Origin: Saprospiraceae bacterium
Lineage (GTDB): Bacteria > Bacteroidota > Bacteroidia > Chitinophagales > Saprospiraceae
Length of the DNA stretch: 64,000 bases
NCBI GenBank assembly: GCA_021604865.1
Contig: BQJU01000029.1
Location: 1-64,000, forward strand
Direction: 5' to 3'
The position numbers were made by a program, and so were the translations under genes. Below the pieces are notes generated by a model. That model made no database searches. It was not told the origin of the DNA and saw only the letters and a program-made list of their open reading frames with translations. This document shows, in pieces, positions 53,049 through 60,568 of this stretch; position 1 is the first letter of the stretch, and each line of letters opens with the position of its first letter.

Positions 53049-54008
53049 CTATTTGGATGTCGCCTTAATAGATTTATCAGAAGGCATTAATTTTCCAATT
53101 CCCGCTTTGAAATAATAGCCTAGTTTACTTTCTCCTGTCGGAACATCTTGCGGTAAGAATCCCAGGTATTTCAAAGTCTTAAATACACTTCCTTTTTTCA
53201 AATCATGGTGCGGAAATCCCGGTTCGGTACATCCCAAACAAGGGTGATTCACTCTTGTCTTACTGGATTGTCTATTCCAAAGGATACGGTTACAGCTTGC
53301 ATGTGTCATTGGTCCACGACAACCTACTTCGTAAAATAAACACCCGCCACGTTTTCCAAAATGGCCATCAATCTTTTCAGCAAAACTCCGGACATTTGGA
53401 CAACCGGTTTGTACAAAATCTGTAAAGAAAGTCTTTGGACGATGATAATCATCTATCAAAACATCGCCAATCCGGCCTGTAGAAATGGCCACCAAAATTT
53501 GGGTAATCCAATCCGGGTGAGCCGGACAACCTGGAATATTAATAACTGGTAAGCCACCCTTAGATACAAAACCTCCACCTAAATAGCCACCTTTATTCTT
53601 CTTATGGAACTGCATCCCTGTAGATTCACTGGGATTAGGCGGGACAGCAGGAATTCCACCCCAGGTAGCACAATCACCTATAGCCACTACATATTGTGCC
53701 GCTTCAGACAATTCCTTGACCCAATCTTTCATCGGTCGTTCAGCAAAGAGATTCATATCGCCAGTACCGTTGGGTCCTTCCACAACCGTGCCTTCAAAAA
53801 CAAAAATATCTAATTGGGTTTTCCCGGAAATACAGTCGTTCATCAGGTCCGAAACCTGTTTTCCAATTTCAAGTCCAATTGTTGGGTGCCAAAGTATGTT
53901 GATGCCAAAATCGACGATCAGTTCAATAACTGTCGGTTCTTCGGCATTGAGAAAAGACATGGTGTTGCCGCTGCAAGCACCTCCTTGTAACCATAAGACA
54001 TTAGCCAT
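53049..54008 (-). CDS. hhyS: [NiFe]-hydrogenase small subunit 1
   Basis: Start at MANVLWLQGGACSGN (54008). 319 aa, no Tat signal. Fe-S residues: C12, C113 (GDC) and C161 (GCP) with Asn15 where group 1 enzymes usually have the second Cys of CxxC; the related R. eutropha enzyme uses 3 Cys + 1 Asp at the proximal cluster (known). C203 (TGC) sits where the distal cluster has H-x-x-C, but the His is Gln200 here. C223, C230, C239, C257, C260 supply the other ligands. Adjacent to hhyL and preceded by a promoter with twin palindromes, so it is the most likely main partner. Confidence 0.95.
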   Translation of the reverse strand: MANVLWLQGGACSGNTMSFLNAEEPTVIELIVDFGINILWHPTIGLEIGKQVSDLMNDCISGKTQLDIFVFEGTVVEGPNGTGDMNLFAERPMKDWVKELSEAAQYVVAIGDCATWGGIPAVPPNPSESTGMQFHKKNKGGYLGGGFVSKGGLPVINIPGCPAHPDWITQILVAISTGRIGDVLIDDYHRPKTFFTDFVQTGCPNVRSFAEKIDGHFGKRGGCLFYEVGCRGPMTHASCNRILWNRQSSKTRVNHPCLGCTEPGFPHHDLKKGSVFKTLKYLGFLPQDVPTGESKLGYYFKAGIGKLMPSDKSIKATSK

Positions 54009-54090
54009 AGTGGAAGTTTTTGTATTATGCTTATATAATTTTATACATCCAGTCAAGTCCAGAATTCTGTATTACACAGAAATATAAAAC

Positions 54091-54098
54091 CAAATATA
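54091..54098 (-). promoter_or_regulatory. Bacteroidota -7 box before hhyS1
   Basis: TATATTTG on the minus strand, an exact match to TAnnTTTG, 82 bp upstream of the hhyS1 ATG. The -33 region lies in the palindrome at 54115-54132. Predicted 5' UTR of ~75 nt. Confidence 0.6.
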
Positions 54099-54114
54099 AG
54101 CAACGAATTCCGGA

Positions 54115-54156
54115 TTAGAAAGAATTTTCTAATACTTTTTAGAAAAAAATTTCTAA
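54115..54156. promoter_or_regulatory. Twin 18-bp operator-like palindromes
   Basis: TTAGAAA-GAAT-TTTCTAA (54115-54132) and TTAGAAA-AAAA-TTTCTAA (54139-54156): both 7-4-7 palindromes with perfect arms, centres 24 bp apart. The first one overlaps the -33 position of the hhyS1 promoter. Fits binding of two dimers of a repressor such as the TetR proteins encoded next door; inference. Confidence 0.65.
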
Positions 54157-54246
54157 TTGCTTGAAAACTTACTCTAATTCAGGGCTCACGCTTGTTTTTT
54201 AATTAAAGCCACAAAGTGAAGGTGTATGTTACCGCATAGGGTTTCT

Positions 54247-55206
54247 TTATTTAGACGACAGGTCATTTTCTCCAGGATTAGAAAGCAGCTTATTATACCC
54301 TCTCTTAAAATAAAAACTCAATTTGCTTTCTCCTTCAGGTGTTTCTTTGGGCAGAAATCCCAAATATTTCATCGTTTTAAAAATGCTCCCCTTTTCTAAA
54401 TCATGGTGTGGAAAACCAGGTTCTGTGCAACCAAGGCAGGGATGGTTGGCCCTGGTTTTGCTCGATGTTCGATTCCAAAGAATACGGTTACAACTCGCAT
54501 GAGTCATAGGTCCACGGCAGCCTACTTCATAAAACAAACAGCCGCCACGTTTACCAAATGCGCCTTCTATTTTATTATTGAAGCTACTTACATTGGGACA
54601 ACCCGTTTGAACAAAATCCGTAAAAAAGGTCTTCGGCCGGTGGAAATCATCCAAAAGGACTTCATGCATTCGCCCTGTGGCAATGGCTACCAGGATTTGG
54701 GTCATCCAGTCGGGATGAGCTGGGCATCCTGGTATATTAATGACGGGGAGACCACTTTTGGTAACAAAATCTTTGCCCAGATAGCCTCCTTTATCTCTTT
54801 TGTGGAACTGTACGCCTGTTGATTCGGTCGGATTTGGTGGAACGGCGACAATGCCACCCCAAGTAGCACAATCGCCAATAGCTACTACATAATTGGCTAC
54901 TCTGGCCATATCGTTTACCCAATCCTTCATGGGTCGGTCGGCAAAATAATTCATATTGCCCGTACCATCAGCACCCTGAATGACCGTTCCTTCAAAGACA
55001 AAAACGTCGACAGAAACTCGTCCGGAAAGCGCATCATTTAACACTTCTTTTACCTGCTCTCCAATTTCCAAACCAATCGAAGGGTGATAAAGGATACGTA
55101 TGCCAAAATCAGTGACCAATTCAATAACTGTAGGTTGTTCAGCATTGAGAAAAGACATTGTATTTCCACTACAAGCACCACCTTTCAGCCAAATCAGGTT
55201 CGTCAT
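54247..55206 (-). CDS. [NiFe]-hydrogenase small subunit 2 (paralogue)
   Basis: Start at MTNLIWLKGGACSGN (55206); the longer frame to 55317 would read 37 codons from repeat family B and is rejected. 319 aa, the same length as the other copy and close to three-quarters identical by eye, with every cluster Cys kept, plus the same Asn15 and Gln200. No Tat signal. No large subunit of its own. It lies 238 bp before hhyS1, separated by the promoter with palindromes, so it can be expressed apart. It may be an alternative electron-transfer subunit for HhyL. Confidence 0.93.
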   Translation of the reverse strand: MTNLIWLKGGACSGNTMSFLNAEQPTVIELVTDFGIRILYHPSIGLEIGEQVKEVLNDALSGRVSVDVFVFEGTVIQGADGTGNMNYFADRPMKDWVNDMARVANYVVAIGDCATWGGIVAVPPNPTESTGVQFHKRDKGGYLGKDFVTKSGLPVINIPGCPAHPDWMTQILVAIATGRMHEVLLDDFHRPKTFFTDFVQTGCPNVSSFNNKIEGAFGKRGGCLFYEVGCRGPMTHASCNRILWNRTSSKTRANHPCLGCTEPGFPHHDLEKGSIFKTMKYLGFLPKETPEGESKLSFYFKRGYNKLLSNPGENDLSSK

Positions 55207-55248
55207 ACACTTTAATCTTTGGTTTTCCCAAATGAAATCACCACCCCG

Positions 55249-55328
55249 TTTAAGAGCTTCATGTTTGGAGGCCAACCGTACGCTTGCGCTGAAGCAAGCG
55301 AGGAGCATGGGCTGCAAACAAGCTCTAA
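55249..55328. repeat. Dispersed repeat family B, copy 5
   Basis: ~80 bp between tetR1 and hhyS2: left end TAAGAGCTTCATGTTTGGAGGCCAACC, right end CTGCAAACAAGCTCTAAG, inner hairpin CGCTTGC-gctgaa-GCAAGCG. The right end overlaps the TAG stop of tetR1. Confidence 0.75.
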
Positions 55329-55963
55329 GAAGGATGCTTAATTAGAGGAATAATCAATTGTTCAAACTCTCTTTTACCCGCTTCAGTGAAATATGGATAA
55401 ACCAAATTCCAGACCATCTCTTTGAATTTTTCCGGTGTAGGTATTCCATTTATCCCTCTGGCCGAATTCTGGGCATGCCAAAAAGAAATCATGACCCAAA
55501 TTGAATTAGCCAGGTTGTCGTATAATCCTTCGCGAAGTTCTTTAATAATTATACCTCTTCGTTGATTGAAATCAAACCGCCTGCGAATCTGGCTAATCAT
55601 TTTACTCACATGATGTTGGCGTTTTGAATGAATGGAGGGGCTCATCCTTTCAATTTCTAATAAATCAAGAAAGTAAAAGGGATATTTTTGGAGGAAAGAA
55701 AAATATTTAGATAGTTGATAATCAAAATCTATTAGGTTAGGGAAAAGCCGATAGGCAGACAAAATTTCGGTAATATCATCATCCAAATTTTCATTAACCG
55801 CTTCTATTATGGCTTCCTTATTTTTAAAATGATAGGCCAGATTTCCCACACTAATACCTATTTCATCAGCGATCTGTTGTAAACGTACATTGGCTAGCCC
55901 ATTTTCGTTGAACAACTGAATGGATGCGATTAAAATTTTTTGTTTGGTGTTTAAGTCTGCCAT
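55325..55963 (-). CDS. TetR-family regulator 1
   Basis: Start at MADLNTKQKILIAS (55963); 10 upstream codons are open. A 212-aa TetR protein: N-terminal helix-turn-helix IQLFNENGLANVRLQQIADEIGISVGNLAYHFKNKEAI (~11-48) followed by a helical ligand domain with a charged RRRFDFNQRRGII segment. Much like TetR 2 at 56464 (GLxNVRLQxIADE, GNxAYHxxNKEAI). Located directly upstream of hhyS2, a probable local regulator. The stop TAG lies in the end of repeat B copy 5. Confidence 0.88.
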   Translation of the reverse strand: MADLNTKQKILIASIQLFNENGLANVRLQQIADEIGISVGNLAYHFKNKEAIIEAVNENLDDDITEILSAYRLFPNLIDFDYQLSKYFSFLQKYPFYFLDLLEIERMSPSIHSKRQHHVSKMISQIRRRFDFNQRRGIIIKELREGLYDNLANSIWVMISFWHAQNSARGINGIPTPEKFKEMVWNLVYPYFTEAGKREFEQLIIPLIKHPS

Positions 55964-56043
55964 TTTAAATGGAAATTTCTTTATTGCGATCATTTATTTA
56001 TTGGGGAGTGCGCTTATTTATCTGGTACTTGGTTTCTGCCGCA

Positions 56044-56400
56044 CTAGCTGGGGCATAGTTTAAAGTCTTCAATATTTACTTTCAAAGTACCTCTTTGGTC
56101 TTTTGCTGCCAGACGTCTCATATACCAGGCATTTAATTCTGCTCTGTCTTTACAACTATGACGGGAAATAACTCTTTTTATCAACTTTTGAGGCTCCTGG
56201 AAATGGGCAAAAACCAGCTGTATTTCCCACATTCCGTCTCTTTTTACAATATTTTCAATCACAGCGGTATCTCTGAGCCACCAATCATCAGAAAGAAAAG
56301 CCATATCAGTCGAAAAGCCGGGCTTCTCTGTAAAATGCTGGTTGTCCAGCAAGTTAAGCAGCTCGTTGTAAGCTTTTTCGTCAAGATTGAAATTTTCCAT
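56044..56400 (-). CDS. Small conserved hydrogenase-locus protein, paralogue 2
   Basis: Start at MENFNLDEKAYNELL (56400); 17 upstream codons are open but lie past the -7 box. 118 aa with the pattern DDWWLRDTAVI..KRDGMW.I, PQKLIKRVI, then KDQRGTLKVNIEDFKLC, shared with the 107-aa protein at 49758-50081 in the same order. Has ~20 more residues at the N-terminus. Function unknown to me. It has its own exact -7 box (56446-56439) and sits between the two TetR genes. Confidence 0.75.
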   Translation of the reverse strand: MENFNLDEKAYNELLNLLDNQHFTEKPGFSTDMAFLSDDWWLRDTAVIENIVKRDGMWEIQLVFAHFQEPQKLIKRVISRHSCKDRAELNAWYMRRLAAKDQRGTLKVNIEDFKLCPS

Positions 56401-56438
56401 TAATTGCTTTATCAAAAAAAGAAATCTTCTACGACAAA

Positions 56439-56446
56439 CAAATTTA
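56439..56446 (-). promoter_or_regulatory. -7 box before the 118-aa gene
   Basis: TAAATTTG on the minus strand (exact TAnnTTTG), 38 bp upstream of the ATG at 56400 and just past the stop of tetR2. No good -33 TTG seen. Confidence 0.45.
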
Positions 56447-56463
56447 ATCAAAAAAGAGAAGGA

Positions 56464-57087
56464 TTAAAAACCATTTGGTGCATTTAGCATTTGTTGGTAC
56501 TCCATCTCCCCCATTTTGGTAAAATAGGGAAACAATAGGGCCCAGATAGCAGCTTTATAACCTTGTTCATCTTCAACAACTTCAGCTCTTACCATTCTCT
56601 GTATCGGCCAAAAGTCAATAGTCATCCATATTTGAACGGAAAGTTTTTCATAAATGCTCGCCAAAGGTTCGGCAATCAATGCTCCCCGGGAAACATTAAA
56701 ATCAATCATCGTTTTCAATTGACTAACCCGCCAATCTATCTGCTGGCGGTGTACTTCTGCAATTTCCGGATAAGCACGGGCGATTTCCAAAGCATCCAAG
56801 TAATAAAAGATGTATTCTTGTTGCAGTGCAAAAATCCGGCTGAACAACCTATCCATGTAATCAAAAAGAGGAACAGTGAGGTATTCTGCCAACAATTCTT
56901 TTTGCCTTTTTGCCAATTTGATATACAATGCCATTACTATGGCCTCTTTGTTTTCATAGTGGTAGGCCATGTTGCCTATACTTACAAAAGCTTCATCAGC
57001 AATGTGTTGCAAACGAACATTAATCAGCCCATTTTCATTAAATAGCTTTAAAGCAGCTCCCGGAATTTTTTGTTTTGTACTGGCCAT
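56464..57087 (-). CDS. TetR-family regulator 2
   Basis: A 207-aa TetR protein: MASTKQKIPGAALKLFNENGL start, HTH NVRLQHIADEAFVSIGNMAYHYENKEAIV (~21-49), ligand domain with RLFSRIFALQQEYIFYYLDALEIAR and a C-terminal part ending MLNAPNGF. Closely related to TetR 1, especially in the HTH. It is the first gene of the run. The 86-bp gap to the divergent cupin gene holds a 15-bp palindrome that may be its operator. Confidence 0.88.
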   Translation of the reverse strand: MASTKQKIPGAALKLFNENGLINVRLQHIADEAFVSIGNMAYHYENKEAIVMALYIKLAKRQKELLAEYLTVPLFDYMDRLFSRIFALQQEYIFYYLDALEIARAYPEIAEVHRQQIDWRVSQLKTMIDFNVSRGALIAEPLASIYEKLSVQIWMTIDFWPIQRMVRAEVVEDEQGYKAAIWALLFPYFTKMGEMEYQQMLNAPNGF

Positions 57088-57143
57088 AATCGCCGAAAAA
57101 TTTACCAGAGTTGTTTTTACTTGAAAAAAAAACCAATTTAGGG

Positions 57144-57168
57144 TATTTTAGACATACTCTTAAAGTAT
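57144..57168 (+). promoter_or_regulatory. Palindrome and promoter-like box in tetR2/cupin gap
   Basis: ATACT-N5-AGTAT palindrome at 57154-57168, just after a TATTTTAG box (57144-57151, 6 of 8 match) that is 20 nt from a TTG (57121-57123). Fits autoregulation by TetR 2 and control of the cupin gene; inference. Confidence 0.45.
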
Positions 57169-57173
57169 AACTT

Positions 57174-57578
57174 ATGAAATGGCTGTATTTATCCGTTTTT
57201 TTAATAACGACAATAACGAGCTTGTCGGCTCAAAACAGATCATCCTTAAGAGAGATAGAACCGACTCAGCCCGATTATGAAAATGTGCATGTCCAACCCC
57301 TTTATACGGACTCTACGACCAGTACCTTTCTTGTTTTTGTAAAAAAAGAGGTCCCCAAACACTACCATGCCTCTCATACCGAACAGGTAATGGTCCTGGA
57401 AGGAAAGGGCCGGATGCAATTGGGAGAAAAGGAAATCATGGTTAAAAAAGGAGACTTTATTGTGATTCCCGCCGGTACACTTCACGCTGTCCGGGTCATA
57501 GGCCGTAAGCCGATGAAAGTACTCTCCATTCAAAGTCCTGAATTTAAAGGAGAAGACAGAATTTTTGTCGACAATTGA
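57174..57578 (+). CDS. Secreted cupin-domain protein
   Basis: A 134-aa protein with signal peptide ~1-20 (SLSAQ). A single cupin barrel with HYHASHTEQVMVLEGKGRMQLG (metal site H-x-H-x4-E) and a second motif GDFIVIPAGTLHAVRV (His). Periplasmic or secreted; possibly a metal-dependent dioxygenase/isomerase or sugar-binding protein, substrate unknown. Divergent from tetR2, so it may share its regulation. Confidence 0.85.
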   Translation: MKWLYLSVFLITTITSLSAQNRSSLREIEPTQPDYENVHVQPLYTDSTTSTFLVFVKKEVPKHYHASHTEQVMVLEGKGRMQLGEKEIMVKKGDFIVIPAGTLHAVRVIGRKPMKVLSIQSPEFKGEDRIFVDN

Positions 57579-57647
57579 GCTGTCATTAAAACAATTAATT
57601 TCTCGTAGTCGTTTTATTGGAATCTTGAAAATCATTTATACTGTTTT

Positions 57648-58232
57648 ATGCACGATATAGAGCCATATTTTCACTGGCGAGACAAATACATTGCCTCCGA
57701 AGATTCCCGGTCTCCTTTTTATGGGCAGACCTATGAGGAATTTCGCTTTACGCAAAAAATCTATAACTACTATATTCATCCTCAATGGGATGCTTTTGGT
57801 TCCAGTACTCTTTATTTAAAGGTGCTCTACACCAACTATGAAAAAGGCGTCACCATTATGGAAATGATCGGTGAATGGAACGATTGCCTGCACAATGATG
57901 TCATGTACCTCAAACGTGATGTCATTGACCCCATGATTAAAGAAGGCATCACCAAATACATCCTGGTTTGCGAAAATGTACTCAACTTTCATGGCTCTGA
58001 CGACAGTTATTATGAAGAATGGTACGACGATATCAAAGAAGAAGACGGCTGGATCTGCCTGCTCAATACCCTTCCTCATGTAGAGGATGAGATGAAAGAA
58101 TCCCAACTACAATACTACATCAACTTCGGTGGCAACTTCAACGATGTCAACTGGCGGCCGCAAAAACCCAAACTACTCTTCCGCGCTGTCGATGCTATCC
58201 TCAAAGGGGAAACCAAGCGACTGGCATTTTAA
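57648..58232 (+). CDS. Conserved hypothetical protein
   Basis: A 194-aa acidic cytosolic protein, no signal. It opens with EPYFHWRDKYIASEDSRSPFYG and contains an alternating hydrophobic/charged centre (TKYILVCENVLNFHGSDDSYYEEWYDDIKEEDGWICLLN), resembling a Rossmann-like pattern. I recall such proteins as conserved in Bacteroidota but know no function. It ends 3 bp into the convergent peptidase gene region, so transcription units collide here. Confidence 0.75.
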   Translation: MHDIEPYFHWRDKYIASEDSRSPFYGQTYEEFRFTQKIYNYYIHPQWDAFGSSTLYLKVLYTNYEKGVTIMEMIGEWNDCLHNDVMYLKRDVIDPMIKEGITKYILVCENVLNFHGSDDSYYEEWYDDIKEEDGWICLLNTLPHVEDEMKESQLQYYINFGGNFNDVNWRPQKPKLLFRAVDAILKGETKRLAF

Positions 58233-60499
58233 GGCTTTACAACTTTACCGCCCGGTTCCACCCAGCGCATCAAATAATCCATCAGAATCGTCCTCAAATG
58301 CCTGCTCGTATTTTCACCCTCATAAATACCATGAGACCGGTTGGGATAAGGCATCACCTGGAAGATTTTATTTTGCTTGATCAATTCATTGACTAAAACT
58401 TCCGAATTTTGGTAGTGCACATTATCATCCCCGGTACCGTGTACCAGTAAAAGGTTTCCTTCCAGATTTTTGGCATAGGTTATTGGTGAACCTTCTACAA
58501 AATCTTCCATATTTTCCTGCGGCAATCCCATGTATCGTTCCTGATAGATATTGTCGTAATATAACTGATTGGCAACCGGTGCAACAGACATGCCCGTCTG
58601 GTAAATTTCCGGATATTGAAACAACAAATTCAACGTCATGGAACCACCGCCGCTCCATCCCCAAACGGAAATGCGATCCGGATCGACAAAATCCCACTCC
58701 AATATCTTTTTAGTAGCCATGGCCTGATCACGTGCATTAATCCGGCCAATATTCCGGTATATGCTTTTTCGCCATTCCCGGCCTTTGGGGCTAGGCGTCC
58801 CACGGTTATCCATCGTAATGAGGATGTACCCTTTCTGAGTCAACATCCAATGCCATAGGTTGCCTTGCCAACTATCCGTAGCCGTTTGACCAGCTGGTTC
58901 TCCATACACATAAAACAACACGGGGTATTTTTTCTTAGGATCAAAATTAGGAGGTTTGATCATGTAGCCATCCATCGTCACATCATCCTCTGTTTTTACC
59001 TGGAAAAATTCGGCTGGTGCGACCTCTAATAAATCAAAATTGTGGCGATAACTTTCGTTACCCACCAACAATCGCACCTGTTCATGGCCCGGCAAGCGGA
59101 TCAATTCCTTAATAGGTGGGGTATGAATATTGGAGAAATTGTGAAAAGCATATTTACCTCCAGGGGCAATCTGGTAGCTGTGTGTACCTGGCTGACTGGA
59201 AGGACTAAGTCGCTCGGCTTTCCCTTTTTTAAACATCGGAAGCCGGTACAGATAACGCTGGGTCGCATTGTCAGGAGAAGCGATAAAATACACCCATCCT
59301 CCCTCTAAATCAAGCTCCTGAATCGATATGAGATCGTAGTCTCCCTCAGAGACCAAGGTTTCGGTTTTTCCATCTTTACTAATTAGATATAGATGACGCC
59401 AGCCATCCTTCTCACTAGTCCAGGTAAAGGCCTCTCCTTGTTTTACCCATTTCCAGTCTTCTTCATCAACGGCATCAATCCAGGCGCTATCCCTCTCTGT
59501 ATAAATATTAGTCGCCTCACCCGTAGCGGCCTCACAACGCCATAGCCGCATTGTATTTTGTTTGCGATTGAGCTGCTGAACCAATAATTCCCGGCTGTCT
59601 ACACTCCACTGCATCCGTGGGAGGTAATGCTGCTGATTATCTCCCGGAATTTTCATCCATTGAATGTTTCCCCCTTTAGCTGAAATAACGCCAATCCGAC
59701 AGGCTGATGGACGCTCCCCTACCTTTGGGTATTGCACCGGAATGGTATAGGAATAAATAGAGTCGGTATTATTGATCATCAAAAAATCCCGGATGTTCTT
59801 AGCATCTACCTGCCAAAAGGCAATATGTTGCCCATCATCGCTCCACCGGAAACCATCCCGACACCCAAATTCCTCTTCATAAGCCCAGTCAAAAGTTCCA
59901 TTGATCAGGGTTTTAGAACCATCAGTAGTCAAGGGAGTGACCTTGCCGTCAGCCAAATTTTCAACATAAAGGTTGTGCTCACTAACGTAAGCGATACGTT
60001 TGGCTGCTTTATCAAATTTGGCAAACATCAAAGAAGCTTCTGGCATGTCTTTACCAATTTGGTGGAGTTTTCCTGTTGTAAGATCAAGCACCCAATAATC
60101 CCCCTTCGTATGATAACGCCATACCCTGCGCGTATTGGTAAATACCAGCAGTTTCTGTTTGTCTTCAGACCAACGATAATCAGAAATATTTAGCGGGCTC
60201 TCTTTACCTTCCGGAATCAATTGATTAGCGGCTACCAACACGGCTCTTTCTCCACTTTCCGTATCATAAGCTACTATTTCCCGGGCACCAGCGCCCATTT
60301 CAGCACTTTCCAGCGTGGTATATGCACTGCCTTTATCCAACCACCGAGCTGGACCAAAATAATCCATCGAAAAATCCTTGGATTGATAAATACGGTCGAT
60401 AGTAAGCTGACTTGAGTCAATTTCCTGACTAATCAACGTCTGCTGGAGTGTTACACTGCATAATACGAGCAGGAATACCTGAATGGCTTTAATATTCAT
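58229..60499 (-). CDS. Dipeptidyl-peptidase IV-like serine peptidase
   Basis: A 756-aa S9B peptidase with signal peptide ~1-24. Beta-propeller DPPIV_N domain (~50-520) with YEEEFGCRDGFRWS, which carries the Glu-pair for N-terminal dipeptide recognition. Catalytic domain: VYGEPAGQTATDSW, nucleophile GWSGGGSM (GWSYGG in classic DPP-IV), Asp in GTGDDNVHYQN, His in NRSHGIYEG. It releases N-terminal X-Pro-type dipeptides in the periplasm. Single gene; divergent from era. Confidence 0.93.
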   Translation of the reverse strand: MNIKAIQVFLLVLCSVTLQQTLISQEIDSSQLTIDRIYQSKDFSMDYFGPARWLDKGSAYTTLESAEMGAGAREIVAYDTESGERAVLVAANQLIPEGKESPLNISDYRWSEDKQKLLVFTNTRRVWRYHTKGDYWVLDLTTGKLHQIGKDMPEASLMFAKFDKAAKRIAYVSEHNLYVENLADGKVTPLTTDGSKTLINGTFDWAYEEEFGCRDGFRWSDDGQHIAFWQVDAKNIRDFLMINNTDSIYSYTIPVQYPKVGERPSACRIGVISAKGGNIQWMKIPGDNQQHYLPRMQWSVDSRELLVQQLNRKQNTMRLWRCEAATGEATNIYTERDSAWIDAVDEEDWKWVKQGEAFTWTSEKDGWRHLYLISKDGKTETLVSEGDYDLISIQELDLEGGWVYFIASPDNATQRYLYRLPMFKKGKAERLSPSSQPGTHSYQIAPGGKYAFHNFSNIHTPPIKELIRLPGHEQVRLLVGNESYRHNFDLLEVAPAEFFQVKTEDDVTMDGYMIKPPNFDPKKKYPVLFYVYGEPAGQTATDSWQGNLWHWMLTQKGYILITMDNRGTPSPKGREWRKSIYRNIGRINARDQAMATKKILEWDFVDPDRISVWGWSGGGSMTLNLLFQYPEIYQTGMSVAPVANQLYYDNIYQERYMGLPQENMEDFVEGSPITYAKNLEGNLLLVHGTGDDNVHYQNSEVLVNELIKQNKIFQVMPYPNRSHGIYEGENTSRHLRTILMDYLMRWVEPGGKVVKP

Positions 60500-60503
60500 A
60501 TTC

Positions 60504-60537
60504 TTGATTTTCTTTTGTTTACCTTTGTATGCTCAAG
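60504..60537 (+). promoter_or_regulatory. Bacteroidota promoter for era
   Basis: TTG (60504-60506), 23 nt, TACCTTTG (60530-60537, exact -7 match), 31 nt before the era ATG. The spacer is a little longer than usual. The same TACCTTTG box occurs before der at 61477-61484. Confidence 0.5.
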
Positions 60538-60568
60538 TTATGAAGATAAATAATTGAACGAATAATTT

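Noticed and set aside
55207-55317. 37-codon N-terminal extension of small subunit 2
   Set aside because: It is read from repeat family B copy 5 and has no Tat RR motif or hydrophobic stretch; the internal MTNLIW start matches the other copy.
57120-57173. Operator of TetR 2 identical to the hhyS1 palindromes
   Set aside because: The palindrome here (ATACT-N5-AGTAT) does not match TTAGAAA-N4-TTTCTAA, so a single common operator is not supported.
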